Of a DNA stretch of 64,000 nt, positions 18,228 to 28,637 are shown piece after piece. Source of the DNA: Cobetia sp. L2A1 (GTDB lineage: Bacteria; Pseudomonadota; Gammaproteobacteria; Pseudomonadales; Halomonadaceae). The notes beneath the pieces are model-generated. The model ran no database searches. It was not told where the DNA came from and saw nothing but the letters and a program-made list of their open reading frames with translations. The position numbers and the translations under genes were made by a program. The stretch spans positions 2,604,001 to 2,668,000 of the forward strand of contig NZ_CP047025.1 of assembly GCF_009796845.1 (NCBI RefSeq), read 5' to 3'. Position 1 is the first letter of the stretch, and every line of letters begins with the position of its first letter.

Positions 18228-19484
18228 TCACTCCCAGGCAGGGAACGGATCCGGCAGGACGCGCCAGGCTTCCTTGCCCGCCAGCAGCGTGGCGTCATCG
18301 AGTAGACATTCGTCCAGCGCCTGGCGGATACGGGCTTCATCCAGATTCTGGCCAATGAAGACCAGCTCCTGGCGCATGTCACCGAAGGGTTCTTGCCACT
18401 TTTCTTGAATCGATTCCAGATATTCGGGGTCTTCCGGCCACTCCACCTTAGGTACCGCCTTCCAGAACATGCCCCCGAATCCATAGTGGGCGATGCCACC
18501 GGCTTGGCTCCACTGCCCGGCATACTGCGGACGCGTGGCCAACCAGAAGAAGCCCTTGGAGCGCAGCAACTTGCCACCGAACCAGTCACCGTGCAGCAAG
18601 GTGAAGAACTTCTGCGGATCGAAGGGCTTGCGCGCAAGATACGCGAAGCTGGAGATACCGTACTCTTCGGTTTCCGGCATGTGCTCGCCACGTAGCTCCT
18701 TCAGCCAGCCAGGTGCCTGCTGAGCACGATCAAAGCTGAAGCGCCCCGTATCCAGCACCTTCTCCAGCGGGACCGAACCATGCGCCATGGACAGAATCTC
18801 GGCCTCGGGGTTGAGTGAGTGCAAGACGGCCGTCAGTTCTGCCACCTGAGTCGCGTCAAGCAGATCCGCCTTGCTGATCAACAGCACATCACAGAACTCG
18901 ATTTGATCGACCAGCAGGTCCGCGACGTTGCGCTCATCGTCTTCTCCAAGGCTCTCACCGGCCTCGGCCAGCGACTGTGCCTCGCGATATTGCTCAAGGA
19001 AGTTGGCGCCGTCGACCACGGTCACCATGGTGTCGAGTCGGGCGACATCCGACAGACTCTGGCCATCCTCGTCCTCGAAGGTGAAGGTCTCCGCCACCGG
19101 CAGCGGCTCGGAGATGCCCGTGGACTCGATGACCAAGGTATCAAAACGCCCTTCTTCCGCCAGCCGCCGTACCTCGATGAGGAGATCCTCACGCAGGGTG
19201 CAGCAGATGCAACCATTGCTCATCTCGACCAGCTGCTCCTCCGCGCGATTGAGTGTCACCTCGTTGGCACCGCCAGGCACTCCACGGACCAAGGCGGCAT
19301 CGATGTTGACCTCACTCATGTCGTTGACGATCACCGCCACCCGGCGCCCTTCACGGTTACCGAGAATATGGTTCAACAGGGTCGTCTTGCCAGCGCCCAG
19401 AAAGCCGGATAGCACAGTGACTGGCAGAGCAGAAGGCAGTGAAGCGGGCCTGTCAGGGGAGGAAGTCGATTGCAGGGTTGTCAT
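18228..19484 (-). CDS. CobW/COG0523 GTPase, Zur-regulated zinc metallochaperone type
   Basis: 418 aa. GTPase domain: Walker [10 protein letters not shown] (about residues 27-35), the metal-binding GCICC motif, [10 protein letters not shown] (Walker B region) and SKADLLD (guanine recognition). A CobW C-terminal domain ([15 protein letters not shown] onward) follows. The start at 19484 has an AAGGC ribosome site; an upstream ATG at 19505 has none. A perfect-looking Zur operator lies about 160 bases upstream, and the family includes zinc-starvation GTPases (ZigA/ZagA type). It is also next to the nickel/urease block, but the operator argues for zinc. Confidence 0.85.
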   Translation of the reverse strand: MTTLQSTSSPDRPASLPSALPVTVLSGFLGAGKTTLLNHILGNREGRRVAVIVNDMSEVNIDAALVRGVPGGANEVTLNRAEEQLVEMSNGCICCTLREDLLIEVRRLAEEGRFDTLVIESTGISEPLPVAETFTFEDEDGQSLSDVARLDTMVTVVDGANFLEQYREAQSLAEAGESLGEDDERNVADLLVDQIEFCDVLLISKADLLDATQVAELTAVLHSLNPEAEILSMAHGSVPLEKVLDTGRFSFDRAQQAPGWLKELRGEHMPETEEYGISSFAYLARKPFDPQKFFTLLHGDWFGGKLLRSKGFFWLATRPQYAGQWSQAGGIAHYGFGGMFWKAVPKVEWPEDPEYLESIQEKWQEPFGDMRQELVFIGQNLDEARIRQALDECLLDDATLLAGKEAWRVLPDPFPAWE

Positions 19485-19641
19485 CAGTCTTTGCCTTGAA
19501 TTCATGAGGGAGCATCACGCCGAATCAGGTGCTGCATGACGTCCATAAGAGCTTGTCTCAAAGCGCCCTTATCAGAAGACTTGCATCAGCAAGCACGATT
19601 GCGCGGCAGGTCGAGGAATGCGCCATCATCCACCCGACCCC

Positions 19642-19664
19642 GAAATGATACGTTATAACATTTC
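19642..19664. promoter_or_regulatory. Putative Zur operator
   Basis: A 23-bp AT-rich near-palindrome starting GAAATGATAC and ending TATAACATTTC. It agrees with the gammaproteobacterial Zur box (GAAATGTTATANTATAACATTTC type). The only gene it can serve is the CobW-family GTPase reading leftward. The remainder of 19485-19802 shows no gene. Confidence 0.8.
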
Positions 19665-19802
19665 TATAAGGCAATCCCTTGTCCCCTTCCACGAGAAGAC
19701 CAAAAACGCCCCGCTGACAGGTCAGCAGGGCGTCGATAGTGGCAATGAATCCAATGTGAGAACTCATGTCATCGTCATGAATTCGCTCAACCAGAAGTCT
19801 TC

Positions 19803-20387
19803 CTAGACAGCCATCATCACGGCGGATGCCATCACCGCTCCGCCCACCAGGCGTGAAGCGATGGCTGGCACATGCATCAGGCGCTGGCCCGCGACACGAC
19901 CCAGCAATGCCAAGGCCAGCGTCGCGACCACGAAGCCCGCCATGTAGCCAATGGCGCTACCAGCCGCTGGCATTTCCAGCGCATGAGCGAAGCCGTGGCA
20001 GGCCATGAAACCGGCGACCATGATGGCGCCCGCCAGGGTCGGCAAGCGCATCAGCAGCGCAATCAGGCCTCCGGCAATCAGTACCGACATCAGGATACCC
20101 TGCTCCGCTATGACGGCATGACTGGCAAGCCCACCACTGAGCAGGGCAATACCTGCGCCTCCCAGCATGCCGATCACCATCAACAACGGTGTCAGTGTCT
20201 TGAGGCTATTGGACTGTCGAGCACTCCAGACACCGATGGCGAGCATGGCCATCAGGTGATCCAGCCCGGTGAACGGATGCGTCAACCCCGCCAGCAGGCC
20301 TTGGGTCTCGTGTCCTGGATGAGCGGAAGCAGAGGTGGCGACCAACAGCAGGGAGGACATCAGCAGTAAAGAACAGGAACGCTTCAT
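19803..20387 (-). CDS. ureJ: HupE/UreJ-family nickel permease
   Basis: 194 aa. A signal-like N-terminus (to about residue 22, ASAHPGHE) precedes the conserved HPGH and HPFTGLDHLMAMLAIGVWS segment, then about six membrane helices including FMACHGFAHALE. The histidines match the HupE/UreJ metal path. It follows ureG by 85 bases and presumably imports nickel for the urease encoded upstream. Confidence 0.88.
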   Translation of the reverse strand: MKRSCSLLLMSSLLLVATSASAHPGHETQGLLAGLTHPFTGLDHLMAMLAIGVWSARQSNSLKTLTPLLMVIGMLGGAGIALLSGGLASHAVIAEQGILMSVLIAGGLIALLMRLPTLAGAIMVAGFMACHGFAHALEMPAAGSAIGYMAGFVVATLALALLGRVAGQRLMHVPAIASRLVGGAVMASAVMMAV

Positions 20388-20472
20388 GTATCAGCCTCAA
20401 GATTATGTTGTCGTTGGGTCAAGAAAGCTCAGAGCAAAAAACGAAAAAGTGGCGAGCGATACAGGCCTGTGA

Positions 20473-21111
20473 TCAAGCCTCGGCCGACAGCTTTTCGGGG
20501 CGCCGTTCCGGCAGCATGCCGCGGTCAAGGATGAAGGTGATGATCTCCTCCACGCCGACCCCGTCATACAGATTGGCGAACACGAAAGGACGCTCGCCGC
20601 GCATCTTGCGCGAGTCACGGTCCATCACCTCAAGCGAGGCGTGCACATACTCGGCGATATCGATCTTGTTGATGATCAACAGATCTGACTTGGTGATGCC
20701 CGGCCCACCCTTGCGCGGAATCTTGTCGCCCGCAGAGACATCGATCACATAGAGGGTGAGATCGGAAAGCTCCGGGCTGAAGGTGGCGGACAGGTTGTCA
20801 CCGCCGGATTCCACCAGTACCAGCTCCATGTTCGGGTGACGCGCCTGCAGATCATCGATGGCCGCCAGGTTCATCGAGGCATCCTCTCGAATCGCAGTAT
20901 GCGGGCAGCCGCCGGTTTCGACGCCGAGAATGCGGTCCGCCGCCAGCGCTTCGTGACGCAACAGGAAGTCGGCATCTTCGCGGGTGTAGATGTCATTAGT
21001 GACAACCCCGATGTCGTAATGGTCGCGCAGGGCCAGACACAGCTGGCGCAACAACGCCGTCTTGCCGGAGCCTACCGGCCCTCCCACTCCTACGCGTAGA
21101 CAATGCTTCAT
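20473..21111 (-). CDS. ureG: Urease accessory GTPase UreG
   Basis: 212 aa. [14 protein letters not shown] is the P-loop, [15 protein letters not shown] the Walker B/UreG signature, [14 protein letters not shown] carries the Cys-Pro-His metal site, and INKIDIA the guanine-recognition motif. It works with UreE, UreF and UreD in delivering nickel to UreC. The start at 21111 gives the normal N-terminus [11 protein letters not shown]. Confidence 0.97.
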   Translation of the reverse strand: MKHCLRVGVGGPVGSGKTALLRQLCLALRDHYDIGVVTNDIYTREDADFLLRHEALAADRILGVETGGCPHTAIREDASMNLAAIDDLQARHPNMELVLVESGGDNLSATFSPELSDLTLYVIDVSAGDKIPRKGGPGITKSDLLIINKIDIAEYVHASLEVMDRDSRKMRGERPFVFANLYDGVGVEEIITFILDRGMLPERRPEKLSAEA

Positions 21112-21192
21112 GGCAACTTCCCTTCTCATGAGATATCGGACGTTCATGTCGGTCGGTTCAGGCGCAGCCGCCTCAAGACAAGCGGCAGTCGT

Positions 21193-21894
21193 TCAACTCC
21201 TGAACAGACGTGAATATTGTGTTTCGTGCTGGGCGGAAGCGAGTGCCAATCCCGGCAATATAGGGCCAAGCTCGGTATCCGTTCGCTGCAGTGACTGCGC
21301 CACGACCTCCACCACGCGGGGACGCAGCTGCTCGGTCAAGCGCTGCGCGGCGGTATGTCCCAGCGGCATGGCCTTGCAGGCCACCGCCAGCTGATTCTCG
21401 AGCCACGCCCACGCAAAGCCGATCAAGGTCTGACGCGGTGGCACCCCACGCTGATGTGCCACCCAGGCGAACACCGTCACGTAGCCCGGCGCCTGGGGCA
21501 TCAGCGCTACTGGCGGTTCAAGCTCGAGACTTCTGAGCAGTCGCAGCAGTGCCGCCCCCAGGCGCGCGTCTTCATCACTGAGTTCAGCAGTTTCGCGTGT
21601 CGCCTTGAGCCAGCCATCCCACTCGGCCAGAGCCTCGCCATCCTGCGCAGCCCACGCCTGCTGCAAGCGTACCAACAGCGGAAGTTCGCAGCGGCCGAGC
21701 CCGTCTTCCAGCACGCCGTCAATCCACTCGCCCAGCTCTTGCTCATGGGTGACCCACCCCAGTTCAAAGGCACTTTCCAGCCCCTGGGACCAGGCAAAGG
21801 CACCGATGGGCAGAGCAGGACTCACCAGCTGCAAGAGCCCCAGCAGCGCCAGATCCTCCTGAGCAGGAAGCCCCGCCGCGGCATCAGTGCTCAT
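21193..21894 (-). CDS. ureF: Urease accessory protein UreF
   Basis: 233 aa, all-helical UreF with LLGLLQLVSPALPIGAFAWSQGLE and GWVTHEQELGEWI near the start. It forms the UreD-UreF-UreG activation complex. The start at 21894 overlaps the ureE end by 11 bases; a much longer frame upstream is the antisense of the UreE histidine-rich tail. Confidence 0.93.
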   Translation of the reverse strand: MSTDAAAGLPAQEDLALLGLLQLVSPALPIGAFAWSQGLESAFELGWVTHEQELGEWIDGVLEDGLGRCELPLLVRLQQAWAAQDGEALAEWDGWLKATRETAELSDEDARLGAALLRLLRSLELEPPVALMPQAPGYVTVFAWVAHQRGVPPRQTLIGFAWAWLENQLAVACKAMPLGHTAAQRLTEQLRPRVVEVVAQSLQRTDTELGPILPGLALASAQHETQYSRLFRS

Positions 21895-22426
21895 GGGCGT
21901 GGCTATGGTCATGGTCATGGTCGTGAGCGTGGGAATGAGCATGACCGGCCTGAGCATAGGCACCCGGTTCGGGATCAAACGGTGCCTCGTGATGCTCAAG
22001 CGACGCACCAAGGCGCATGGCCAATGCCTCCAATACATGATCCGGTGGGAAGCGCACCCAGCCGAGCTCGCTCTCGGTCCCAGCCTCCTGAACGCCGAGT
22101 GCCAGTTGCACATGACGATTGCCCAGGTGATAGCAGAGCGCCGCCATTGGCAGGCCCGAGGCGATGTAGGCAGTCACTACCGGTTCAGGCGCGGCCTGAA
22201 TCCGGATCACCTCACCCTTGCTGGAGGACAGGCGATCCCCCTCACGCAGTACGGGGCCGCGGTCCAGAAACAGGCCAACGTCGCGCCCACCGTCTGTCGT
22301 GGCCTTGAGGCGGCCACGAATGCGCAGTTCCAGTGGCAGGGTCAGTGTATCCAGAACGTGGACGCCGGAGTGAGCGCTCGCTCCATCATCGGTCGAAAGC
22401 GCCAGTCGTTGTGTCAGTTCAATCAT
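21884..22426 (-). CDS. ureE: Urease accessory nickel chaperone UreE
   Basis: 180 aa. The N-terminal peptide-binding domain is followed by the metal-binding domain (YHLGNRHVQL, with the conserved His) and an extremely histidine-rich tail of alternating His with Ala, Ser or Asp at the extreme C-terminus. Start at 22426 (MIELTQ); an ATG three codons upstream is an alternative. It overlaps ureF and lies 22 bases after ureC. Confidence 0.94.
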   Translation of the reverse strand: MIELTQRLALSTDDGASAHSGVHVLDTLTLPLELRIRGRLKATTDGGRDVGLFLDRGPVLREGDRLSSSKGEVIRIQAAPEPVVTAYIASGLPMAALCYHLGNRHVQLALGVQEAGTESELGWVRFPPDHVLEALAMRLGASLEHHEAPFDPEPGAYAQAGHAHSHAHDHDHDHSHAHEH

Positions 22427-22448
22427 GTCGGCCATCTCGAATAGGGAA

Positions 22449-24152
22449 TCAAAACAGGTGATAGCGTTGAGCCAGTGGCAACACCGTGGCAGGCTCACAG
22501 GTCAACAACTCACCGTCGGCAAACACTTCGTAGGTCTGGGGATCGACCTTGAGTTCGGGGCAGGCGTCGTTGAGCTTCATGTCGCACTTGCGCACCTGGC
22601 GCACGTTGCGACAGGCCGACAGCGGGCTATCGAGCCCGAGCGTGACACCGACGCCGGCATCAAGCGCCGCCTGACTGACGAAGGTCAGTCGCGTGGCACT
22701 GGCTGCCTTGCCGAACGCGCCGAACATCGGCCGATAATGCACCGGCTGCGGCGTGGGGATGGAGGCATTCGGGTCGCCCATCGGCGCGGCGGCGATCATG
22801 CCCCCTTTGAGAATGCAGGCGGGTTTGACGCCAAAGAAGGCCGGTGACCACAGCACCAGGTCCGCCAGTTTGCCGACTTCTATCGAGCCGACCTCGTGGG
22901 CGATGCCATGCGTGATGGCGGAGTTGATGGTGTACTTGGCGATGTAACGCCGGGCACGAAAGTTATCGGTACCACGCTCAACGTCTTCCGGCAGCAGACC
23001 ACGTTGCACGCGCATCTTGTGAGCGGTCTGCCAGGTACGGCAGATCACCTCGCCCACTCTCCCCATCGCCTGGGAGTCGGACGACATCATCGAGATGACA
23101 CCCAGATCATGCAGGATGTCCTCGGCCGCGATCGTCTCGCGACGAATGCGCGAATCGGCAAAGGCGACATCCTCAGGAATGCTCGGGTCCAGGTGGTGGC
23201 AGACCATCAGCATGTCGAGATGCTCATCCACCGTATTGACGGTGTAGGGGCGCGTCGGGTTGGTGGACGACGGCAACACGTTAGGGCGCGAGCAGGCGGT
23301 AATGATGTCCGGGGCATGGCCGCCGCCCGCACCTTCGGTGTGGAAGGTATGAATGCAGCGGTCCTTGAAGGCCGCCAGAGTATCTTCGACGAAGCCGGAT
23401 TCATTCAGGGTGTCGGTATGTATCGCGACCTGCACATCATAGGCCTCGGCCACGGTGAGACAATTGTCGATGGAAGCTGGCGACGTGCCCCAGTCTTCGT
23501 GCAACTTGAGGCCGATCACACCCGCCTCGATCTGCTGTTCCAACGCCTCAGGCAGCGAGGCATTGCCCTTGCCGAGCAAGCCGATGTTCATCGGCAGGCT
23601 ATCCACTGCCTGCAGCATCTTGCCGATATGCCAGGGCCCCGGCGTGCAGGTGGTGGCGTTGGTACCGGTCGCCGGCCCGGTGCCGCCGCCGAGCATCGTG
23701 GTGATACCGCTCATCAGTGCTTCCTCCACCTGCTGCGGGCAGATGAAATGAATGTGCGGGTCGACCCCGCCAGCCGTCAGAATCTTGCCTTCCCCAGCGA
23801 TGATCTCAGTGCCCGGGCCAATCACGATGTCCACGTCGGGCTGGGTGTCCGGGTTGCCAGCCTTGCCGATGGCCGCGATGCGCCCCCTCTGCAAGCCGAC
23901 ATCCGCTTTGACGATGCCCCACCAGTCCAGAATCAGCGCATTGGTGATCACGGTATCCATCACACTGTCGTCGGCGCGCTGGCTCTGGCCCATGCCATCG
24001 CGGATGACCTTGCCCCCACCGAACTTGACCTCTTCGCCGTAGTGGGTGAAATCCTTCTCCACCTCGATCCAAAGCTCTGTATCACCGAGACGCACGCGGT
24101 CACCAGTGGTCGGGCCATACATATCGGCATAGGCCTGTCGCGTTATTTTCAT
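22449..24152 (-). CDS. ureC: Urease alpha subunit
   Basis: 567 aa, full family length. It carries the whole nickel site: [14 protein letters not shown] (His pair), GLKLHEDWG (carbamylated Lys and His), [10 protein letters not shown] and [14 protein letters not shown] (His ligands), [12 protein letters not shown] (flap His) and [10 protein letters not shown] (Asp). It hydrolyses urea to ammonia and carbamate. Part of ureDABCEFG. Confidence 0.98.
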   Translation of the reverse strand: MKITRQAYADMYGPTTGDRVRLGDTELWIEVEKDFTHYGEEVKFGGGKVIRDGMGQSQRADDSVMDTVITNALILDWWGIVKADVGLQRGRIAAIGKAGNPDTQPDVDIVIGPGTEIIAGEGKILTAGGVDPHIHFICPQQVEEALMSGITTMLGGGTGPATGTNATTCTPGPWHIGKMLQAVDSLPMNIGLLGKGNASLPEALEQQIEAGVIGLKLHEDWGTSPASIDNCLTVAEAYDVQVAIHTDTLNESGFVEDTLAAFKDRCIHTFHTEGAGGGHAPDIITACSRPNVLPSSTNPTRPYTVNTVDEHLDMLMVCHHLDPSIPEDVAFADSRIRRETIAAEDILHDLGVISMMSSDSQAMGRVGEVICRTWQTAHKMRVQRGLLPEDVERGTDNFRARRYIAKYTINSAITHGIAHEVGSIEVGKLADLVLWSPAFFGVKPACILKGGMIAAAPMGDPNASIPTPQPVHYRPMFGAFGKAASATRLTFVSQAALDAGVGVTLGLDSPLSACRNVRQVRKCDMKLNDACPELKVDPQTYEVFADGELLTCEPATVLPLAQRYHLF

Positions 24153-24188
24153 GTCCTGCCTCGCGATCCGGGAGGGTGAGCGTTTACG

Positions 24189-24566
24189 TCAGAGCGGAGC
24201 ATCACTGTCGTCCTTGAGCGGGCCTGACTCAGGCGGATCTGTCTCAGGCGGATCTGTCTTCAGCGCCCCCATCACCTCGCCACGGAAGCCATAGATGTGG
24301 CGACTGCCCGCGAAGGGAATCAGCGTGACACTGCGAGACTGACCCGGCTCAAAGCGAATCGCCGTGCCCGCCGCGATGTCCAGCCGCTGCCCCAGCGCGA
24401 GATCACGATCGAACTCAAGCGCCGGATTGGCTTCGGCAAAGTGGTAGTGCGAACCGATCTGGATCGGTCGGTCGCCGCCGTTACCCACCGAGAGCGTGGT
24501 ACGCGGGCGGTCTTCGCACAGCGCGATGTCACCCTCTGCAATCTGATATTCCCCGGGAATCATCAT
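24189..24566 (-). CDS. ureB: Urease beta subunit
   Basis: 125 aa. [14 protein letters not shown] at the start and [28 protein letters not shown] and [10 protein letters not shown] are typical. The start at 24566 follows an AGG ribosome site six bases away. The C-terminal tail is extended by a TDPPE repeat that comes from an exact 15-bp tandem duplication (24228-24257). Confidence 0.96.
   Translation of the reverse strand: MMIPGEYQIAEGDIALCEDRPRTTLSVGNGGDRPIQIGSHYHFAEANPALEFDRDLALGQRLDIAAGTAIRFEPGQSRSVTLIPFAGSRHIYGFRGEVMGALKTDPPETDPPESGPLKDDSDAPL
24228..24257. repeat. Exact 15-bp tandem duplication in the ureB 3' end
   Basis: CTCAGGCGGATCTGT occurs twice without a gap (24228-24242, 24243-24257). 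It is in frame and lengthens the variable UreB tail by five residues. Confidence 0.9.
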
Positions 24567-24574
24567 TGTTGGCC

Positions 24575-24877
24575 TCACACGATGGGGTTGTGAACGGTCA
24601 CCAGCTTGGTGCCGTCCGGGAAGGTCGCCTCGACCTGCACCTCGGGGATCATCTCGGCGATGCCGTCCATGACATCGTCACGGGTCAGCACCTCGGCCCC
24701 ACGCCCCATCAATTCGGCCACGCTCAAGCCTTCACGGGCCCCTTCCAGAATCTCGGCGCTGATCAGCGCAATGGATTCCGGATAATTGAGCTTGAGGCCC
24801 TTGGCCTTGCGACGTTCCGCCAACAGCGCGGCGGTAAACAGCAGCAGCTTGTCCTTGTCTCTGGGCGTCAGTTCCAT
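24575..24877 (-). CDS. ureA: Urease gamma subunit
   Basis: 100 aa, exact family length. [39 protein letters not shown] and VTVHNPIV at the C-terminus identify it. It ends nine bases before ureB. Confidence 0.97.
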   Translation of the reverse strand: MELTPRDKDKLLLFTAALLAERRKAKGLKLNYPESIALISAEILEGAREGLSVAELMGRGAEVLTRDDVMDGIAEMIPEVQVEATFPDGTKLVTVHNPIV

Positions 24878-24941
24878 GTCATTGCTCTTGTGATGTTCAT
24901 TGATGCATCAAGACGTCGTGTCTCGACGAAGTTCATAGCCG

Positions 24942-25859
24942 TCAGGTCAGCCAGATGCGTGGCACATGGGCGGCAATCCCTGTCATGAGTGGGCGCAGAA
25001 TCTGCCAGGCCTGCTGGCACAGTGCCCAGGCGTCGTTGCGTTCGTGGCCCAGATAGCGCAACAGCACCACTCCATTGCGGCGTGTCACGGCCCAGTGAGG
25101 GGATGGGGCAAGCCCTTCGCGCAACGCCTCGATGGCAGCCGGCTCATCCTCCAGTCCCACGGCCCACAGCGTGGCCTGCACACTGCAGCCTCCCTGCCCC
25201 CAGGTGCCGATGAAGCGCGGATGCAACGGGTCCAGCGACTGGCGTTCGATCCATAACGGCTTGCCGTCGCGTGTCAGACGAAAGCGCTGTTCAAGATGGC
25301 CACTGATGAACGGCAGTGCGCCAACCGGCCGCCCCAGCGCCAGCACTTCCCACCCGAGACAGCGGGCGCGGCCGGCAAGCGCGATCGTGGTGGTCTGCTC
25401 GCCGCGTGATCCGTCAAAGGCCAATGTTTCCTGTGGCAGCCATTCCAGGGTCGCACCCTCGGCGACCGTCAGATGCGTATGCTGCCCCCAGGCCACGCCA
25501 TTGCGATCCGCCTTGTAGAGCTTGGCGGCGGCGGGCGTGGTCAGCAGTACATGCGCGCCTGACGCCACCTCGGCAGTGATCTGCAGTGCATCGCCGCTGA
25601 CCAGCCCCCCGGGCGGATGCAACAGGTAGACATGGCAACAACCGTGCCGCCCTTCGGGATAGAAGGGCCGCTGCACACGCAAGGGGCCGTGATGGCGCCG
25701 GCGTGTCAGTCGCGTAATGGGCACTGCGCCATCACGGCTATCGGCCTCGAAGCGCAAGGAAAGCGCGGCTTCCCACTGACGCTGATGATCGAAGCGGTGG
25801 CCGGAGGCGTTCACCTCATCACCGGGCGGGGTCACGGGGATGGCGGTGTGAATCGTCAT
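24942..25859 (-). CDS. ureD: Urease accessory protein UreD
   Basis: 305 aa. Family segments QRPFYPEGRHGCCHVYLLHPPGG, TTPAAAKLYKA and LEWLPQETLAFDGS are present. It is the scaffold that binds apo-urease with UreF and UreG. Its start overlaps the urtE stop by four bases, tying the urease genes to the urea transporter operon. Confidence 0.94.
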   Translation of the reverse strand: MTIHTAIPVTPPGDEVNASGHRFDHQRQWEAALSLRFEADSRDGAVPITRLTRRRHHGPLRVQRPFYPEGRHGCCHVYLLHPPGGLVSGDALQITAEVASGAHVLLTTPAAAKLYKADRNGVAWGQHTHLTVAEGATLEWLPQETLAFDGSRGEQTTTIALAGRARCLGWEVLALGRPVGALPFISGHLEQRFRLTRDGKPLWIERQSLDPLHPRFIGTWGQGGCSVQATLWAVGLEDEPAAIEALREGLAPSPHWAVTRRNGVVLLRYLGHERNDAWALCQQAWQILRPLMTGIAAHVPRIWLT

Positions 25860-26638
25860 ACGGTCAGATGCTGTTTGATGAGTTCATCGGAGAGACCCGC
25901 GATCTCGCCTTCAGCGACACGACGACCGCGATCCATGATCACGAAGCGGTCCGCATACTTGCGTGCAAACGGCAGCTTCTGCTCGACCAGCAGAACCGTC
26001 AGGCCGTCCTCCTTGATCAGGCGACGAATGACCTCACCGATCTGAGCGACGATATTGGGCTGAATGCCCTCACCCGGCTCATCGAGAATCAACAGGCGCG
26101 GCTCGATCACCAGGGCACGGCCAATCGCCAGCTGCTGCTGCTGACCGCCGGATAGATCCCCCCCGCGGCGATGACGCATCTCCTTGAGTACCGGGAACAA
26201 CTCATAGATGCGTTCGGGTATCTGGCGCAGGCCATCGCGACGCACAGCAAGCCCCGTGCGCAGGTTCTCTTCCACCGTCATCAGCGGGAAGATCTGACGT
26301 CCCTGGGGCACATAGCCGATTCCCAGACGTGCGCGGTCTTCCAGCTTGCGGCGTGTCAGGTCGAGACTCTTCTCTACCGTGCTCTTCTGGGCCTCGTCGC
26401 CCGCGAGGTAGTGCAAGGCGCCGTCACGTACGACCTCCTCGCCCATGATGCACTTCATCAACGTCGTCTTGCCGACGCCGTTGCGGCCCATCACGCAGGT
26501 GCATTGGCCAGCAGGAATCTCCAGCGTCAGGTCCCACAGCGTATGGCTTTCCCCATAGAACTGGTTGAGCGTGTCGATGGTCAGCAGCGGCGGCTCGGCA
26601 TCCGGCACCCGTGCATTGATATTCAGCGCTTGCGTCAT
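25856..26638 (-). CDS. urtE: Urea ABC transporter ATP-binding protein UrtE
   Basis: 260 aa, branched-chain-amino-acid-type ATPase (LivF-like). Walker A GRNGVGKTT, signature LSGGQQQQLAIGRAL and Walker B LLILDEPGEGIQ. It has the family order next to urtD, whose stop it overlaps by one base. Confidence 0.95.
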   Translation of the reverse strand: MTQALNINARVPDAEPPLLTIDTLNQFYGESHTLWDLTLEIPAGQCTCVMGRNGVGKTTLMKCIMGEEVVRDGALHYLAGDEAQKSTVEKSLDLTRRKLEDRARLGIGYVPQGRQIFPLMTVEENLRTGLAVRRDGLRQIPERIYELFPVLKEMRHRRGGDLSGGQQQQLAIGRALVIEPRLLILDEPGEGIQPNIVAQIGEVIRRLIKEDGLTVLLVEQKLPFARKYADRFVIMDRGRRVAEGEIAGLSDELIKQHLTV

Positions 26639-27462
26639 CAGTCACTTTCTCCCAGATAGACTTCGACGACTTTCGGGTCCGTCGAGACTGCATCCATGCT
26701 GCCTTCCGCCAACACTGCGCCCTGATGCAGCACCGTTACCTTGCGCGCTATCGAGCGCACGAAGCCCATGTCATGCTCGACCACCACCACCGACTGACGC
26801 CCTGCCAGACTGGTCAGCAGCTCCGCAGTGCGCTCCATCTCCTGTTCGGTCATGCCCGCCACCGGCTCATCGACCAGCAGCAGGCGCGGCTTCTGCATCA
26901 GCAGCATGCCGATCTCCAGCCATTGCTTCTGGCCGTGGGAGAGAATGCCCGCCGGGCGCTCCCGCCACTGGCCGAGATGGATCGTCTGCAGGACTTCATC
27001 GATACGATCACGAGTCTCGCCGGTCATGCGTGCGGTCAGCGTCGGAAAGATGCGCTTGTCAGTCGCCATTGCCAGCTCAAGATTCTCGAACACGCTGAGC
27101 GCCTCGAAGACGGTGGGCTTCTGGAACTTGCGACCGATGCCCAGCGTCGCGATCTCCGGCTCACTCATGTGCAGCAGGTCATGGCGGCTGCCGAACCACA
27201 CCGAGCCGCTGTCGGGGCGTGTCTTGCCGGTGATGATGTCCATCATGGTGGTCTTGCCGGCGCCATTGGGGCCGATGATGCAGCGCAGCTCACCGTCATC
27301 GATGGTCAGATTGAGATTGTTGATCGCCTTGAAGCCATCGAAGCTGACGCAGACATCTTCCATGTAGAGGATCGGCCCGTGAGTCACGTCGACCGGCGAG
27401 ACGCGCGGCGTCAGAAAATCGAAGACTCGATCACGCGTCGCCATTTCTCTCAGCAGGCTCAT
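26638..27462 (-). CDS. urtD: Urea ABC transporter ATP-binding protein UrtD
   Basis: 274 aa, LivG-like ATPase. Walker A GPNGAGKTT, signature LSHGQKQWLEIGMLL and Walker B LLLVDEPVAGM. The C-terminal EVYLGE element is typical of LivG/UrtD. It overlaps urtC by four bases. Confidence 0.95.
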   Translation of the reverse strand: MSLLREMATRDRVFDFLTPRVSPVDVTHGPILYMEDVCVSFDGFKAINNLNLTIDDGELRCIIGPNGAGKTTMMDIITGKTRPDSGSVWFGSRHDLLHMSEPEIATLGIGRKFQKPTVFEALSVFENLELAMATDKRIFPTLTARMTGETRDRIDEVLQTIHLGQWRERPAGILSHGQKQWLEIGMLLMQKPRLLLVDEPVAGMTEQEMERTAELLTSLAGRQSVVVVEHDMGFVRSIARKVTVLHQGAVLAEGSMDAVSTDPKVVEVYLGESD

Positions 27463-28634
27463 GCGGGGCTCTCCCCGGTTGTCTCATTGATCTTCGCAGC
27501 GTTACGGGACGTGTCATGAGTGTCGTCAGCGCTCGTCTGGCGATGCCCCCACTGGCTGAAGAGTCCGGCGATGCCCTTGGGCAGCAGCACGGTGACCAGC
27601 ACGAACAGCCCGCCGAGGGCGAACAGCCAGGCATCCGGCATGATGCCGGTGAATACCGTCTTGGCGTAGTTGACGATCAGCGCGCCCAGCACGGCACCGT
27701 AAAGCGTCGCGCGGCCACCCAGTGCCACCCATACCACCACCTCGATGGAAAACAGCGGCGAGAACTCGCCGGGATTGATGATGCCCACCTGCGGCACATA
27801 CAGCGCACCCGCCACACCCGCCAGCATCGCGGACACCACGAAGATGAACAGCTGGACACGTTCGACGCGATAGCCCAGAAAGCGCGTGCGCGCCTCGGCA
27901 TCTCGACAGGCGATGCTCAAGCGGCCCAGCTTGGAGCCAACGATGCCGCGACACAGCAGATACCCCAGCGCCAGTGCGACGCCGCTGGCAATGAACAGGG
28001 CAATGCGCACGCTGTCGGTACGCAGGTCAAAGCCCAGCATGTCCTTGAAGTCAGTCAGGCCGTTGTTGCCGCCAAAGCCCATCTCGTTTCTGAAGAACGC
28101 CAGCATCAAGGCGAAGGTCAGCGCCTGGGTGATGATGGAGAGATAGACCCCCGTGACGCGGGAGCGGAAGGCGAGGAACCCGAACACCAGCGCCAGCAGG
28201 CCAGGCACCAGCAGTACCATCAGGAAGGCGAAGCCGGGCATGTCAAAGCCGTGCCAGAACCACGGCAGCTCCTGCCAGTTGAGAAAGACCATGAAGTCCG
28301 GTAACTCAGGATTGCCATACACGCCGCGGTCGCCCACCTGGCGCATCAGGTACATGCCCATGGCATAGCCCCCCAGCGCGAAGAAGGCACCGTGCCCCAG
28401 GCTCAGAATGCCCAGATACCCCCAGACGAGATCCACCGCCACCGCCAGCAGTGCGTAGCACAGGTACTTGCCCAACAGCGTGACGGTGAAGGTACTGACG
28501 TGCAGCGGATGGCTCTCCGGCAACAGCACATGCGACAGCGTCACCGCGATCACCGAGGTGAAGAGCACCGCAAGAAAGATCTGAGTGGAACGCTCCGTGA
28601 AGGGGCGCACCAGCCATGAACGTGAATCAGGCAT
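27459..28634 (-). CDS. urtC: Urea ABC transporter permease UrtC
   Basis: 391-aa LivM-like membrane protein with about ten hydrophobic segments; GYLGILSLGHGAFFALGGYAMGMYL and the permease loop CRDAEARTRFLGYRVERVQL are diagnostic. A polar C-terminal tail of about 30 residues follows the last helix. Confidence 0.94.
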   Translation of the reverse strand: MPDSRSWLVRPFTERSTQIFLAVLFTSVIAVTLSHVLLPESHPLHVSTFTVTLLGKYLCYALLAVAVDLVWGYLGILSLGHGAFFALGGYAMGMYLMRQVGDRGVYGNPELPDFMVFLNWQELPWFWHGFDMPGFAFLMVLLVPGLLALVFGFLAFRSRVTGVYLSIITQALTFALMLAFFRNEMGFGGNNGLTDFKDMLGFDLRTDSVRIALFIASGVALALGYLLCRGIVGSKLGRLSIACRDAEARTRFLGYRVERVQLFIFVVSAMLAGVAGALYVPQVGIINPGEFSPLFSIEVVVWVALGGRATLYGAVLGALIVNYAKTVFTGIMPDAWLFALGGLFVLVTVLLPKGIAGLFSQWGHRQTSADDTHDTSRNAAKINETTGESPA

Positions 28635-28637
28635 GGA

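Noticed and set aside
21895..22113. Longer N-terminus for UreF (306 aa)
   Set aside because: The extra part is the antisense frame of the UreE histidine-rich tail; known UreF proteins begin at the 21894 start.
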